64,000 bases of DNA. It comes from Trochalopteron elliotii. Its lineage: Eukaryota; Chordata; Aves; Passeriformes; Leiothrichidae. The stretch's first letter is position 1. Each line of letters opens with the position of its first letter. Shown here in pieces: positions 12,527-25,651 of the stretch. The stretch covers positions 6,048,982-6,112,981 of the forward strand of contig JANPWX010000008.1 in NCBI GenBank assembly GCA_024734555.1. Reading direction: 5' to 3'. The position numbers were made by a program, and so were the translations under genes. Below the pieces are notes generated by a model. The model was not told where the DNA came from. It saw only the letters and a list, made by a program, of their open reading frames with translations, and did no database searches.

Positions 12527-15378
12527 AGCAGGTTCATAGAATTACACCAGTAGAGCTACAATGACACTTCTGCATGAGCAAGGAGACAGAAGCCTATACA
12601 ATTCAAAATAATACATGTTATGTATGTTAAGGTTATCTATTCAGTGTAGTCATTCTGAGCATAGTGATAATTAGCACAGAAATAGGCCAGGCTGATTAGA
12701 GAATGTTTTTCAGAGGAGATATGAGCTTAATACAGGTTTCTGGAGATGGGAATAGAAAATGCCAGTGTACTAAAGGTAGGAATAGGCCTGTTGGAGTGAC
12801 TTATACCTTGTTTTCAACAGTGAAATAGCATATAAGAAGTAACAGGAAGAAATATTGGGGAAATTCTCTTAGCTACTGAAGTGAGATAATTATAAATCCC
12901 ATTAGCAGGGGGAGAAGGAAATTAGTGAATATTTTCTAGTTTAGTACATTTTCAATAGTATTCTGAGTTTTCAAATCTATCATGAAATCACAAAACCACA
13001 AGACAGGTTTGGGTGTCAGGGATTTGGATTTAGAACACCTTGTTTGTGCAAGGACTTAGTTGTGCTTGTTCAAGGAATTTAAATTTGCTAAACAAGGATG
13101 ATTCCTGAGAGCAGGACTGTCATGTGCTGTGTGATGCTTGCACTAAGTTACTGTCAGTGCTTTCTTAGAAAGTATGTGGTCTGTATTTTTGCGGGTTGTA
13201 AAACTGATAAGGATTGAACTGGTAAATGCAGATGTTCATGCCAGGAGCCAGACAGCCCAATCATGGGAAAAAGATGTCCTGCAAGGACAATGTGCCCAGG
13301 CAAACAAACCAGCATAGCTTTCTGATTATTGAATGCTTTGGAGAAACTGCCTGTAATCTCCATAAAGGAGCTATTACATGATATTATTCCATGAATAAAT
13401 TTGTATATGAAAAATAGATGAATTATTCACTTAGTGTTAGTGCATCTTGCATAGAGGCAATTTATGTTTCCTACAGCAGTGTGAATTCCCATTTTAATGA
13501 GTGTTTTAATGCAATGAAAAGTGAGCTGAGCATAGCTCCCAGGTGTTGTACTAAAAATGGAGACACATTCAGGATCTATTCTAAGAAGAAATATAGTTGC
13601 ATTTGCAGGTGTAGGGATAGGATTGGATTTTCATATATGCTAGTGAGGCTTGTTTTCACTAAAATTCTCTGGCTTACACCAACACAGACTCCAGCCTCAA
13701 CTGCCTTAAATTCGGGTTCATGTTTGCAAAACCTGATTGCGTATTAGGAGTGCAATGAAGTGCAGGTTAAATGAGTAATATACAGCTATGCCAACACAGT
13801 TAATGAAAATGGCTAGAGTAAAGTGTTTAAATCAGAGCAAATGCTGACAGACTAATAGCATTCAGCTCTGCTTTAGACAATGGATAGATGCCACACAAGG
13901 TAATAGGCTTTTTTGCCTTTGTTTGTTTGTCTCTTTAGCCTGAAATGTCAGACTTACAGCATATTACCCAGAGTTGCATGCATGGAGGTTAGTTTTGCAG
14001 GGAAGGTTTAAAAGGCCATGATATTAAAAATAAAAAAATAAGTTAAAAGAATTATTATGAGGCATTTGTGTTAAAGTCTGAAACTATAGTAATAATATCT
14101 TCTTCCTAAGTTTATGAAAACCATTAACGTTCTCCATCAAAACTGTAATGGAGATGAACTCTTGGACAAGGGGAGTCCTACCAAGGGTCAGCTTTCAAGC
14201 GAGCACTCTTAGTCCTGCAGACATTTACACCTTCTCCAGCAGCTGTTAACCTTAGGGCCTGCTTCTTGAAAGATGATCAGTGTCCCCAGGCAAAAGCTAT
14301 GAGTGTGCATTGGGAGATAATGCAGTTGTGCACACAGGTGTGTGGAGAAAAAGACTCGAGGATTCTGGTTTGAGGCTTTTTCTAGCATTTGGAAAGATGA
14401 TATTTTTAAGCCATGCTTCTCAGCTGAAAGAAATTTCTTATATGGGAAGAGGCTGGTAAGGTAATTTGAGCCTAACTACTGATTTCTTAATGTACTCTTA
14501 AGACAGACATTTCTTTCTTCTTAAAAGTAGTAGATTTTTTTCAAATGAAAAGATGATTTTAAAATAGATATCATCCCTTAAAATTAAATCCAAGAAAGAC
14601 CGTAGTGATGAGTAGTAATATTACTACTTAACTGATTAAATTATCACTGCTCTATATGCCAATATGTTCTTAGAAGAATCTTTGCAATATCAAACTCACT
14701 AAGGAAAATTCTCAGTGGTTTGAAGTTATTGGTTTCTTTGCCCAATTTTAGCAGTGTATATGAATCTATTGTAGTAATATAGTGTTCTAGCAAATATAAT
14801 TCTCATCGTTTGCAAGACAGATTTATCATGTGTTTCTGTAGTTTTAATTACTAAGATATATTTCTAATTTATTTTTGTGGCAAATTCCAGTGTCATTAGA
14901 GCAGTAATTTTCATTTTTAACAAAAATTTATTTCGGTGATTCAGCTATTCTAGACAGGGCTTATGAGATGTTGTCATTTAGTCTTTTAAACTAATGATTT
15001 ACTATTTTCCACAAGGATCTTTTAAGTTTTCAGGTACACTACAGCTTATCATTTGCCATTTAATGTTTATGAAAGCATATGAAATTTACTCACAGTAATG
15101 TCTCTGTTTCCTTAATGCAGAGGTACCCACTCCTGCATGTGGCTCCACTGAAGTAGTTGTTAACAGATCCTTATAGGATTTAGATATTCTTCAGTGGAGG
15201 ACTCACCAGTAGTGAGCCTAGTGGACTCCAGATTTGCTCTCAACCATGTATGTTGTGTAGTATGTACAAGTGTAACACAGATATTTCAAACATGTTGTGT
15301 ACAGCTGTGGTAGCTCTACAGCACTGCCCCAGGAAAAGCCACTGGGCAAACAGAATTGCACTTTTCCAGCTGGTAACG

Positions 15379-15404
15379 TGATGATGCCTCTGGATGCATC
15401 ATCA
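15379..15404. repeat. Perfect 9-bp inverted repeat
   Basis: TGATGATGC and GCATCATCA are separated by 8 bases. Pairing does not continue outside the arms, so it is too short for a microRNA precursor. It is probably chance. Confidence 0.6.
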
Positions 15405-16609
15405 AAAGGCCGTATAAGTACAGGTTTGGTTTAGGGACAGCCTTTCTGCTACCCATTGATGAAGCAAATGCCCTCTGGCATACAGAAAGGAATGAAATTC
15501 AATGTATTCACTTTGCTGAAGGTGAGTTTATAGTGTAGGTAGTTAGAGAATTGCTTTTGACTGTTATCAGTACAACATTTGGTTATCAGAATACCAGTTT
15601 GTGGCCTTTAGACCAAAGATGATTTCAGTGACAGTCTATTGATGCTAACGAGGCCTTTGCCTTGCAATTAAGGCTAGACCATCTGCACGCCAAAATTTTA
15701 GAATTATCTGGACCCCATAGATGGAGGGATCCCAGGTATGAACCAGACCACATTACTCAAAGGTTTCCCAGTGCTCAATGTTCCTGGTACCTGTGCTGAT
15801 CTTTAGGACTCTAGGTGAGCACACCTACTCTCATTGCAGTTGAATTTAGTGGGAAAAAGTTACTTCTTGTAATTCAAGTTGTTGGCCACAACCATCTCCT
15901 CAAATTCCCTGTTGACCTTCCTGTTCTCCACTGCCCCAAGTGTCAGGGTCAAAAGAGAGCCTTTGGAAGAAGGTGCTGTTTCTTCTCAGCTGGGGCCTGA
16001 TACTGACAACTAACTCTGCTTGGTCACTGCTTTGGTAGATTTTTGGATTTCTTTACTAATAGTTCTGATTCCTAAGAAAGCTTCTCTGTGCTGAAGAAGT
16101 GGAAAAAAACACCCCATAATCTCATTTTCTTCACTACCAAACTCTCACAAATATATGATCCCGTAAATCACTTGTAATATCTGATCCATAACGCACTCAA
16201 AGCTGGTGACTCTGTAGCCTTATGCTCTGTGAGCATGGGTTATACTGGAGTAATATTTTTCTAACACAGCAGTGGCAAAATGCAGCTTTGATTTACTAGC
16301 CAGTATCAAGCTGGTAAGTGCGTGACATATCTGACTTAGCAAACCTCTTTTTTTCTGCGAACACTAAGAATAAATCCTGAATTTTAGAAACAGAGTATTG
16401 ATCTATGTGTAAGCAAAGACTGTTTCCGTTTCAGTGTTTCTCATTTAAGCATCCCAGGAATCTGAAGAATCAATGGAAAGCAGTTTGTCATCTAATGCTG
16501 CTCTTGTTTCCTTGCCATGTTAGCTCCTTTGTAGTGAGAAACTTGAAGGCAGTATTTGAGTAAAAGCTTGTTTTTGTTTGTCACTTTTGACCTAAACTCT
16601 CCACTCTTT

Positions 16610-16629
16610 AGGCACTCTCCAGAGTGCCT
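16610..16629. repeat. Near-contiguous 9-bp inverted repeat
   Basis: AGGCACTCT and AGAGTGCCT are separated by only CC. This could be a dyad protein-binding site or a chance palindrome; nothing else supports a function. Confidence 0.6.
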
Positions 16630-17451
16630 TCACATATGCACATTTAAAATAGAAATAAGCTAAATTGCCCTTCCATGCAAATTTCTCACGGTCCATCAGG
16701 TTTTTTCTTTCTTTCTCTCTCTTTCAGTATTTACTTTTTGATGTTGATGCTTTGTGAGCAGCTGTTTCCTAGGCCCTGTGCTTGGGAAGCATGTTCCACT
16801 AACATGTATGAGAAGGAGACGCTCTTGTCAGATCTTTCTTTGTACAACATTTAAGAAAGAGCTGGCAAAGTCTGCTGTGCCAAGCAGCAGAAAGTGTAAT
16901 ATACTTTGATGCTGTGTAAGTTTGAACAGCTTCTGGACAGGTACAAATATGCTTACACATACACAAATTGTCTGTGCTGAGCACTGGTGTATGTTCTCAC
17001 AATACCTGCATGCTAATTCCTTTGCTTTTTGTGTTGGCGATGAGAGGCTGAATGTGTCTGAGGAGACAGAAACCCACAGTCTCTGAGATAAAAATAGTAA
17101 TCTGATCACAGCTGCCTCTCTTTGGCTTTGTATTTGGTATTTGGAGGAAGTGTTTTCATGTCAGTACATCAGTGCCTCGAGTAAGGAAAGGAGGTGTTTT
17201 TCTGTGTCTTTTTCTTATTTGGCGTTTTATGGTGAAGTTGAGAATTGTGCGGCAATGTGCAACAAAGATGCTAAGTATAAGTATGATATGAAATGAGGTT
17301 GTTCTATTTCCAAGGTTTTCAGGACATGTATTTCCATGGTAAGTGCATCCTAGGAACATCCCTCCACCCTTCACCCAAGTCCAGTGAACTCGTTTTTCAT
17401 GCATGAGGAAAACAACCACAGCAGTACTGCCCAGTGAGCATTCAGTAGCTG

Positions 17452-17475
17452 AATAAATAAATAAATAAATAAATA
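17452..17475. repeat. (AAAT)n microsatellite
   Basis: About six AAAT units, likely polymorphic in length. Intronic, with no other feature attached. Confidence 0.95.
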
Positions 17476-18439
17476 TACTTTTGAGTAAGTAGTACTGAGG
17501 TATTGCTTCATTTAAAATCTTTCAGCCTGCCAAAGAAAAATGGAAATCCCCATATGCTGTGCCAGAGAAAAGTATACTTCATAACATTGTATTCATATGA
17601 AAAGATAACCAGATGCAGAGTTCCTTGATGCGTTACTGTGAAAGAAGTGTGTAATAATCATGCTTACGCTTCAAAAAAAAGTCGAAGAGATGCCACTGAG
17701 ATTAGTCCAGATGTTCTGTAGCCTCATTGGGCCCTATGTATACTTAAACGTGCATTCCTTTTCAGCTGCCTTTAAACTGAGCACTGATTTCTTTAGTGCA
17801 AGCATAGGTCTGTACTACTGTTCTGCTACTGCAGTTCCTCGGCTGGAACTACACAGGAGCATTTCTTGTTCTTCCCAGCTTGGAGAGTGATGAATCTAAT
17901 ACACGATTCTCCATGTGGATTTACCTCCATAGCTGACTCCCAGACTACAAATTCAGTGATTATATTGAAGGGGAGATCTTCATTGCAGAAAAAAACAAAG
18001 CCAAGGTGCTTCTCAGCATCTGTGCTCACTGTGCTGACTGCAATGCAGTGTGGAGGTGCCCAAGAAGCTCAGCACTGGCAGCACTCTGCTGCAGAAGCAG
18101 GGCATTCACCATAAGCCACTTTTCTCTGAAGGATTCACTTCTGTAGTTTTCTGGACTGGGTTTATTCACAATGCTGCTCTGTAAACCCACTTCTCTCCAA
18201 ACGAAACAGTGGTGGATTTGCTCTGTACTATTACTCTTTGGATTTTTTACTGGAGTGCTGCCCCCAGAATTCTTGAGCTCTGCAACAGCAAAGAGGTTTT
18301 GTTGATATTCCAGTTTGACAAACCATTTCTGAAAATTCAGATCTCAGAAAAGCACCTTACTAAGCTGAAGGGAAAGCTGGGAGTCTGCTGAAGAATGTTT
18401 GAGTACTGCCAGGGAACTGATGAGAACCTGAAATGTGCT

Positions 18440-18483
18440 CTGTACACATTTCTTGCTACCTGTACATTTCTTGCAACCTGTAG
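18440..18483. repeat. Two-copy tandem duplication, unit 18-20 bp
   Basis: The unit CTGTACACATTTCTTGCTAC is followed by a near copy, CTGTACATTTCTTGCAAC, and the beginning of a third (CTGTAG). This looks like a local slippage duplication. Confidence 0.8.
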
Positions 18484-19069
18484 AGAGGGAGCTTCATGCA
18501 ACCAAGTGGAAAATAGTGCTTTTCACTGTTTTTCACTGAGTAAGTTTGATCAAAGGTTTTGTGATGGTATCAAAAGCTTGTATTTTGTGATTTAATACAA
18601 GCTGGAGTAGTAACCTTGAATAATTTTCTCTGATATCATAAAGATGCAGTGGTGGACAAAACAGACCAAGTTCCGTTATAAAACCTGATTTCAAGGATTT
18701 CGGTTTTCTTCCAGGCCTTACATGACTTAATAAAAGACATCCTTTTTAACTCTTAATATGCTTAGGAGAAAGGAGACAAGCATTTACAATTAAAAATCAA
18801 AGTGACTATATTTAAACTGCACACAAACCTGAACTTCCTTGGTATTATCAGTTACCCTGAAATAATTCAGACATCAGTGAGAAAGCTTCCAGTGTAAAAT
18901 GAAGGTGATATTCATGGGTTTAATCTGGCAGTATGAAGAAATTTGTTAGCAAAGGGGTGAAGTCGGTATTGGGTCAAAGAACAGTGTTTTCTGAATAATT
19001 GACTTTAATTGAAATATGGAGGCGATGGGAAAAGATATCAACATCTGACTCATTATTATCCTTGTCTGA

Positions 19070-19740
19070 CTCTTGTCTTCAGAGTTGTGTAAGGTTGTCC
19101 GGGGATGGGAATTAAAAAAAAAGCCAGCAGGAAAGATGAAAGCAAAGGAAACAGGGCTGTACAGTAATTTATTTTTTAAGTCCCATCTCCCTCATAACAC
19201 AAAAGGAGAAGGAGGGCAAAGTTTCCTGAGAGGACTGACTGAGAGAAAAGGAAATCCAAGGGCAAAGAGAAAGGGGAAGGGACCCAAAGTGATGTGAAAA
19301 ATGAGTCAAAGCTGGATGTAGTGAAAGGTTATGTCCCTTGACCAATCCAAAGCCTTAAAAAACCCACCAAAAACAAACAAACAAACAAAAAAGAAGAAGG
19401 AAAAGCCACAAGAAATGGAAAGGAAGATCAAGGTAAAGAAAAACAGGGAGGAGAGAAAGTACACTGAAAGTACACAGAGAAATGGATGGCAAGTGGTATT
19501 GCAGTGTAGAAAAGAGGAAGATAACCACAGATTAGGGAGCTGCTGAGAGTACTGAATTCACAGTAAAAAAAGAACTAAAGGGAAAACAGGTTATTTCCCA
19601 AAGATGAGAGATGACAGAAGGGAAAAATGATAGATTAAGACCACCAAATTTCAAATGAAAGGGAAAGAAGAAATAGAGAAAGTAAGCCAGAAATAAAGAG
19701 ATGTTGTGGGGGAGAAGTCAGGGATCATTAGAATGACTCC
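19070..19740. repeat. Purine-rich, strand-asymmetric low-complexity tract
   Basis: For about 670 bases the + strand is dominated by A and G, including A/C runs near 19369-19390 and many GAAA, GGAGA and AAGG words. This is why open frames here are rich in lysine, arginine and glutamate (19073-19297 and 19331-19546); they are compositional, not genes. No unit repeats regularly. Confidence 0.7.
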
Positions 19741-22700
19741 ACTAGCTTGGAGAGATGGTTCACTTTCTTCGAGATGTGGTGATTTACTATACATTTGAAA
19801 AATTATACCATTAGATTCTAGAAGCTTGGCCTAAGCACTAAGCATCAGCTTTGTGAGTAGAGCATGCAGGGGGAAAATACCTGTGTTGTTTCTCCTGTAA
19901 ATGCAACATTTGTCAGTGGTCTAAAACACCCAATTATAACTTCTGGCAGCAATCTGGGTCCTTGAGAAAATATTGAGTCAGGAGCTAGTAGGCAAATGAA
20001 CAGCAGGTTACCAGCAGGTAGCTTTCCATTAGCTTCTTTATTTCAGTTCAGTAAGAAAAGGAAATTTGGATAGTCCCCAAAGCAAAATATTTTATTAACT
20101 CTGTTCAGTGTTATTCTGCCTTGTGCATTGGCTTTGAGGAAAGAAATTCCTACTGAGGTCACTTGCACTTGTGTCTATGATCAGTTATCAAAACAAACAG
20201 CCCACCTCAACTGCTGCAATTACAATCCTTAGCACACTGGATATAAAACTGAACTTGAGTATTCACATCCTCCTAACAGCTTGAAAATAACAGAGCAAGT
20301 CTAGGGACAGGCCATTCCTTCTAGGCCAGAGACAAATTAAGGCAATAAAACACACTGCACAAAATAATTAACTGAATGCACAGAACTATATAGATTTCAC
20401 CACACAGAATGTAGGAGGAACAAGTGCTGCTATACATTATCCAATTGTTGAGCACAGTATTTTCTATTGATTTTAGCAACTTACTATTTGCTGACTATTT
20501 CCTAATCTTTGGTGAAGGCAGCAGTTAAACACACATAGTTTTCCTGATAACCAATCCTGTTAGGAAATTGCTGTGAAGAACAAAACTGATCCTTACCTCT
20601 TTAAATCAAGCCCGGGGTCCAAAAGCCCTCAGTTAACCCCTGGCCACCAAATTTTTTTGCTGATTTGGTTGATCAACTGTTGGTTGCTAGCTAAAGAGCT
20701 GAGCTGAAAGGACTCTTTAACCAGGTAACAGAGCATCCGACTACACTTTACATAACTGACAGTAACATATTGACAACCAGAAGATATCTTTTATGGTGTT
20801 TTTTCTGTGGGACGTAGTCTTTAAGCAATAGGATTTAGTGTCTGATTTCCCAGTTGCTGTTGGACATATTAAACAACAGCTGACAATAGGCATCAGGAAT
20901 ACTCTGTGCAAAACAATTTCTGTGTTTTTCTGCTTGAATTTTGCCTAAACTGATGTCCTAGAAAATTTTGCAAATGCTGAATCCACACACCACTAAAAAC
21001 AACTGCATCTGCAACCTTTTCTTCGTTATTTTTTGTTGTGTGCCCCATTTCAAGTCTGTCCAGCACTCCTGGCAGTTTGAATCTTCCAGCTGAGTGTCAT
21101 TTAGTGACAGCTTCATGGGGTCTTTTCCATTTCTGTGAATTTAGTATGCTGTGGAATGGAAAAGGGGATTATTAATGCACATTTCTTCAGTTGAAGTCGG
21201 ATCTTGTATGAATTCAGTTCCTAAAGCAGGCTGGACCCGGGTGAGAATTGAGGAGGGAGTTTCTGAAGCGCATGTGGGTACTTCAGGCAGGGAAGCTGCT
21301 ATTTCTGCAGCTCACCAGCTCTCCATGAGCTGCCTGTCATAGGCATTTCCACTGGAAATATTTTGTCAGGCTGTCCATACTAAAACCAAGATATTGTTGG
21401 AATTTTTTTCATTAAATGACAGAGAAATAAATGAAAAAGAAGTCAGTGATCCCAATGTCCTTATAGATTTGGGTTGCAGACGTGGTGCAGTTTTCTCTCT
21501 CAGATTTCCATTGCACCTCCTCTAGAGTGTTTTCTGCTCTTGACCCTTAACAATGTTGTGATAATGCACAATTAATGTGTCTGAGTTCCCAGTTGGTTGC
21601 ATTGGATAAATCAGTTCCTGTATATTTTCTATTTTAATTGAAGTAACAGAACACTCTAAACTTTGATGTAGTGACAAGCACTTAAGTAATTCATCTGTAT
21701 CAGTATTCTGGTTTTATTCATTTTCTCTGATGGTCCTCAACTGTGACCATACCAGGCCAATGTATTTTTCTTGATTAATTGACACAATCTGCATTTTACT
21801 CTGCCAGAAAAAAAATGAAAGCTCTTAGATATTCAGCAGAGTTCTGGTTGCATAGGAGGCAGGGGAGGAAAACTGGCTATAAGCTCTGTCATAAAGGCAT
21901 TATAGACTTTTGTGTTCCAAGTTCCCTATAAATAATGAAATTGTAAGTACACATGAAATAGATTTTGCCTACTTTAATATTGATATACAAATTAAAGACC
22001 TTCCATAATGCATTGTTCATATAGTCAAAAATTTCTCATGAAGGAGGGAAGTAAATTTTTGGCTTTGCCAGCAAAACAGGAGAACAAAGCCTATTTTGAC
22101 AATGATGATAGTGAGGATAACAAGCTGGGATGTGGGATGAACAGAAAGAAATTGCAAATTGGATATCAAAGGAAGTAGAAGACTGACAACTTTTCCATCT
22201 TCATCATATTACATCAAACCTAGCAGAGTGAAAGCTGTCATTAGAATAAATAAAAGAAACTGAAACAGAAGTTCAAAGCACTATAAATGATAAATTTCAT
22301 GTGATACGAAGATGACAAGCACTGTGCTCAGTAACAGAGTGCCCATCACCCATCTGCTCAAATCCACCAGAATTAATGTGAGATTCTGTTATTGTCTGAT
22401 CTATTCTCTCATTTCAACCATCAGAGAGAGAACAAAAGAAAAAGGAAGTAACTGGAGAAGCAGCAAATGTTTTGCAGAAGCAGTTAAATGAGACAAAGCT
22501 GAAGAGGAAGCTTCATACCACCCCCATCTCGATGTTTCAGCAGTAGTTACATTTGCTCCTTGCTGCAATGACAAGCTCAAATTGTCATCAATAAATGTTG
22601 ATTTGTTTTCTCCTAATAACAGTAAGCAGCTCCCACTCAAAATCAATTTCAACTTTGTTGGCAAGACACTGCACATTTGTCTTCACCGTGACTGAGCTGC

Positions 22701-23760
22701 ATAAAGGAACAATTGAATTGAAAATTAAATGAACAATAAATGAAAATTAAAAGTGCCTTTTAAAAGGAAAATTAGTGCTATGCTGAATTTCCAGAAATGT
22801 TCTGTTGGTGGGGAAGTTTTGCCTTAAAAAAGGTAGGGTTGGGCTAAAAACTTAATTATATAAATATGTGCACATTAATGTACATAATTAAAAATGGACT
22901 TTAACCTCAAAAAGATAAAAAGGCTCTTCAGCAACTTCCTAGGCTTTTAGTTCTGGCAAAAGCAGCAGAGTTTCTGCAGTAATTATACATCCAAAACATT
23001 TGGATATGCTAATTGGATCTAAGTTCTAATTAGTTTCTTTGTGTGACTAAGAATGACAATCACTGAATTAATGTAATGCAGTTTTGTTCTGAACTTAGTA
23101 CTGTTTTCACTATTTTTCATACAGAAAATGTAGCCTGTGAAATGCTCTGCTTTAAGGGATGTCAGGGGTTTGTCACATCCAGAGTACACTGCAAGTACCT
23201 TTGCTGCATTTCACTGTACTGTTATGGGTGATACACTTCAGCATTCAGGTTATTCACCTCAAAGTGTTGCAGGGCTTTGCCAGGGGAGTGGTGAGGACAT
23301 GGAATGTGTCTGCAGTCCATCCATGACTAGAGAACAACTGAATAACACTGTGCAGGACCAGCAGAAGCAGAGAGGAGTGCTATGATCTCTTGCTGGTGTT
23401 TGTGATCGGATTGGAACACAAAGTGGGGAAACCAAACAGGGATAATTTGTACTTTTATTTAGAGAGAGCCATAGGAAAGATGAGCAATTTCAAGAGATTA
23501 ATAGGACACATCCTGATTTTGTTTCTCCTTGTATCCTGTTGCTGCTTTCAGTTTCTCTGGGGTTCTGGATCTAGCAGATCCTTGATTCAGTCGTGGCTTG
23601 TGACTACAAGAATGCTCAGCATTACCCTTGCTCATTCCCTGACTGTAGGATAACCTTGACTTCTGCTTGACTTCTGAAGGGCATGAATTAGCTGTGAGTA
23701 CTTCTGAAAGCAGCAGAGGGAAGTGACTATGTTGTTTTAAGGCCATCTTTCTTTGGGAAA

Positions 23761-23825
23761 CATAGAATCATGGCGTCATTTAGATTGGAAAAGACCTGTG
23801 ACACCATTGAGACAAGCCTAACTTC
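23761..23825 (-). mobile_element. Short CR1 LINE 3'-end remnant
   Basis: CATAGAATCATGG followed by 'tttagattggaaaagacctg' matches the reverse complement of the last bases of bird CR1. After about 65 bases the similarity disappears, so this is either a severely 5'-truncated insertion or a partly deleted copy. Its orientation is minus, as in the other four pieces. Confidence 0.75.
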
Positions 23826-23955
23826 TATATCATTGCAGAAGGTTTTTATTTTTACTATTTGAGACATTCATTTCTTAAGGAGGCATCTTCAAAGAATTGA
23901 TATAAATATGTTGAAATTTAAAAATTTAGAAGTTGCTCTAGTCATTAGATTAGAG

Positions 23956-23978
23956 CATTACACCTAATAGGTGTAATG
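23956..23978. repeat. Perfect 11-bp palindrome with 1-nt centre
   Basis: CATTACACCTA and TAGGTGTAATG flank a single A. TAGGTGT-type half-sites resemble T-box binding cores (AGGTGT) in inverted orientation, but this is only a sequence resemblance. No adjacent feature supports function. Confidence 0.6.
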
Positions 23979-24778
23979 AAGAAAACAAATATTTCAGATA
24001 ACCCACTTCTAAAATTGTGAAATACGTTACTTAAAGTTTTTTCTTTGTTTTCTGTTTCACTTTGAAAGATTTATGAAACACATATACAAAGCCTTTTCAT
24101 ATGAAGGACTAAAAATAATGATTTCTGTAAATTCCTGTTTAATTACAGTCAGCAAAGCCCCCTTCTTTATAAAGCCTTTCAGATGGTTTGAGGCAACCTG
24201 CCATTTCTATGACTCTGTGTGAAATTACAGTAATATTTTCCATGTTTTGCAGTTTGTTTCTCTCAGATTATGGTGTTGAATTCTCCAAGAGAATAGCCTT
24301 AGTAGAGTCCACTGGACCCAAGAATACCTTATTGATGTTAATCTTGGTTTGTCAGAGGGAGCAAGACCTTTTGTTCCTTTAAATAGGAGTCAGAAGATGA
24401 GGATCCCTGGAAAGGTTTCATTCACAGACCATGGAGAAGGCCATTCAGAGCAAGAACTGGTCGCTGCAGGTGCCTGTCTGTGGCTGTGTAATGACTTCAC
24501 ATAGGCAATTGGTTTACCTGCTTAATTGAGACTCTGCCCTAAAGTCCTCTGAAGTGAGTCATTGTCCTTCCACTGGGTTTTGGATTTAACACTGGTAATT
24601 GTGCAGGCCAGCTGAGTGTGGTAATGAATTTCAAAAATGAAACTGGTTATCTTGATGCATGGTGCTAAGGGATGTGTGGTTGATTTGTTTCTATGTGCTC
24701 AAAAAAAAGCATCTGCCATCATACAATGAAACAGGCAAGTTTTATTTTCAGAGAAGCTGAATTACAAGTCAGTATCTA

Positions 24779-24967
24779 CTAAACCCAGATTGAAAGGCAG
24801 ATAATCCTAGAGACATTCCTGAGCAAAAGCTTCATCCACAGAAACTCAAGAAATACAATAGCGCCAATGCAAAGAATCGCATAGATGATCTTCTTTTTCT
24901 GCATTATCTGTTGCAGTACTCTCTCAATACTGTGATGTGCCTGTCCAATGGTCTTTTCCTCAATCAT
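24779..24967 (-). other. Minus-strand open frame, 62 codons, tail-anchor-like; doubtful
   Basis: Read on the minus strand, the frame opens with ATG and gives a polar segment with isoleucines at heptad spacing (residues 7, 14 and 21). A KKK basic cluster follows (residues 24-26), then a hydrophobic stretch at about 27-49 broken by one Glu at 41. That layout resembles a short SNARE-type tail-anchored protein, but I cannot match it to a family. There is no convincing upstream exon, promoter or polyadenylation context, and it lies antisense within the GRID2 intron about 500 bases before an exon. A chance frame in T-rich sequence is the leading explanation. Confidence 0.12.
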
Positions 24968-25464
24968 CTTTAAATGTGATTTTTAACCTGGTTTAAATCA
25001 CTGCTGTTTTCATTACTAATTAGTAGTATAAGTTTTAATTGAAGCTGGTGTAATTCCTTTTGTCAGAGTTCCACTAGGAAGGATGGGCTGGAGCAGAGAG
25101 CGTGCTAAACTGATGGTAGCTATTATTTCTGCAATTAGTGCATTACTGAAAGTAAGGTAGAAATATTGTTACAGCTACAGTACTTTTTAAATGTTTTTCA
25201 GTAATATTGAAATCCTCTCTGACCTCTTTTAAAGCAATGTGTACAGCCCCAAATCCTGGATGCTGTCATCCGTTGGACACTGGTATTTAAAATCAAAAAC
25301 TGATATCCTTAATTGCTTCATTTTCAATTTTGGGATGAATCTGTGCACAAGCCATTCCCTGCGTTTCCATCCCATTGATTCCAGAAGATACAATACTTTA
25401 TATGTTCCTGCTGAAAGCCACCTAGGAGGAATGACTAGCAAAGTTTTATGGGCAATGAGAAAAA

Positions 25465-25483
25465 TTTTTTTTTTCTGTTTTAG
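25465..25483 (+). other. GRID2: Splice acceptor before linker exon
   Basis: A T-rich tract with one C and one G ends in TTTTAG directly before the codon CTT. It defines the exon start at 25484. Confidence 0.93.

Positions 25484-25651
<168 letters not shown>

Larger units (their letters stand above)
1..25483 (+). other. GRID2: GRID2 intron upstream of the first visible exon (3' part only)
   Basis: This is AT-rich noncoding sequence ending at the acceptor AG at 25482-25483; its 5' border is outside the window. It should be the intron between the last amino-terminal-domain exons and the linker exon. It contains a CR1 at 6785-7140, a CR1 remnant at 23761-23825, a palindromic element at 12352-12526, an (AT)n(AG)n tract, homopolymers of A and G, an (AAAT)n array and a purine-rich stretch at 19070-19740. 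Possible conserved noncoding blocks are at 775-1075 and 5731-5863. The remainder (for example 2600-5690, 7150-11590, 12530-17450 and 19750-23750) shows nothing I can assign. The open frames in it, up to 109 codons at 13418-13747, show no recognisable domain or intron-exon structure. Confidence 0.9.

Noticed and set aside
12988..13040. Text resembling a degenerate CR1 3' end ('gaaatcacaaaaccacaagac')
   Set aside because: Similarity lasts only about 30 bases and lacks the following CR1 words, so it cannot be told from chance.
13418..13747. 109-codon open frame on the + strand
   Set aside because: Cysteine- and serine-rich translation with no recognisable domain, intronic position, and no splice or promoter context. 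Length is within chance for 64 kb in six frames.
23655..23680. TTGACTTCTG repeated twice in tandem
   Set aside because: Too short and only two units; simple slippage.
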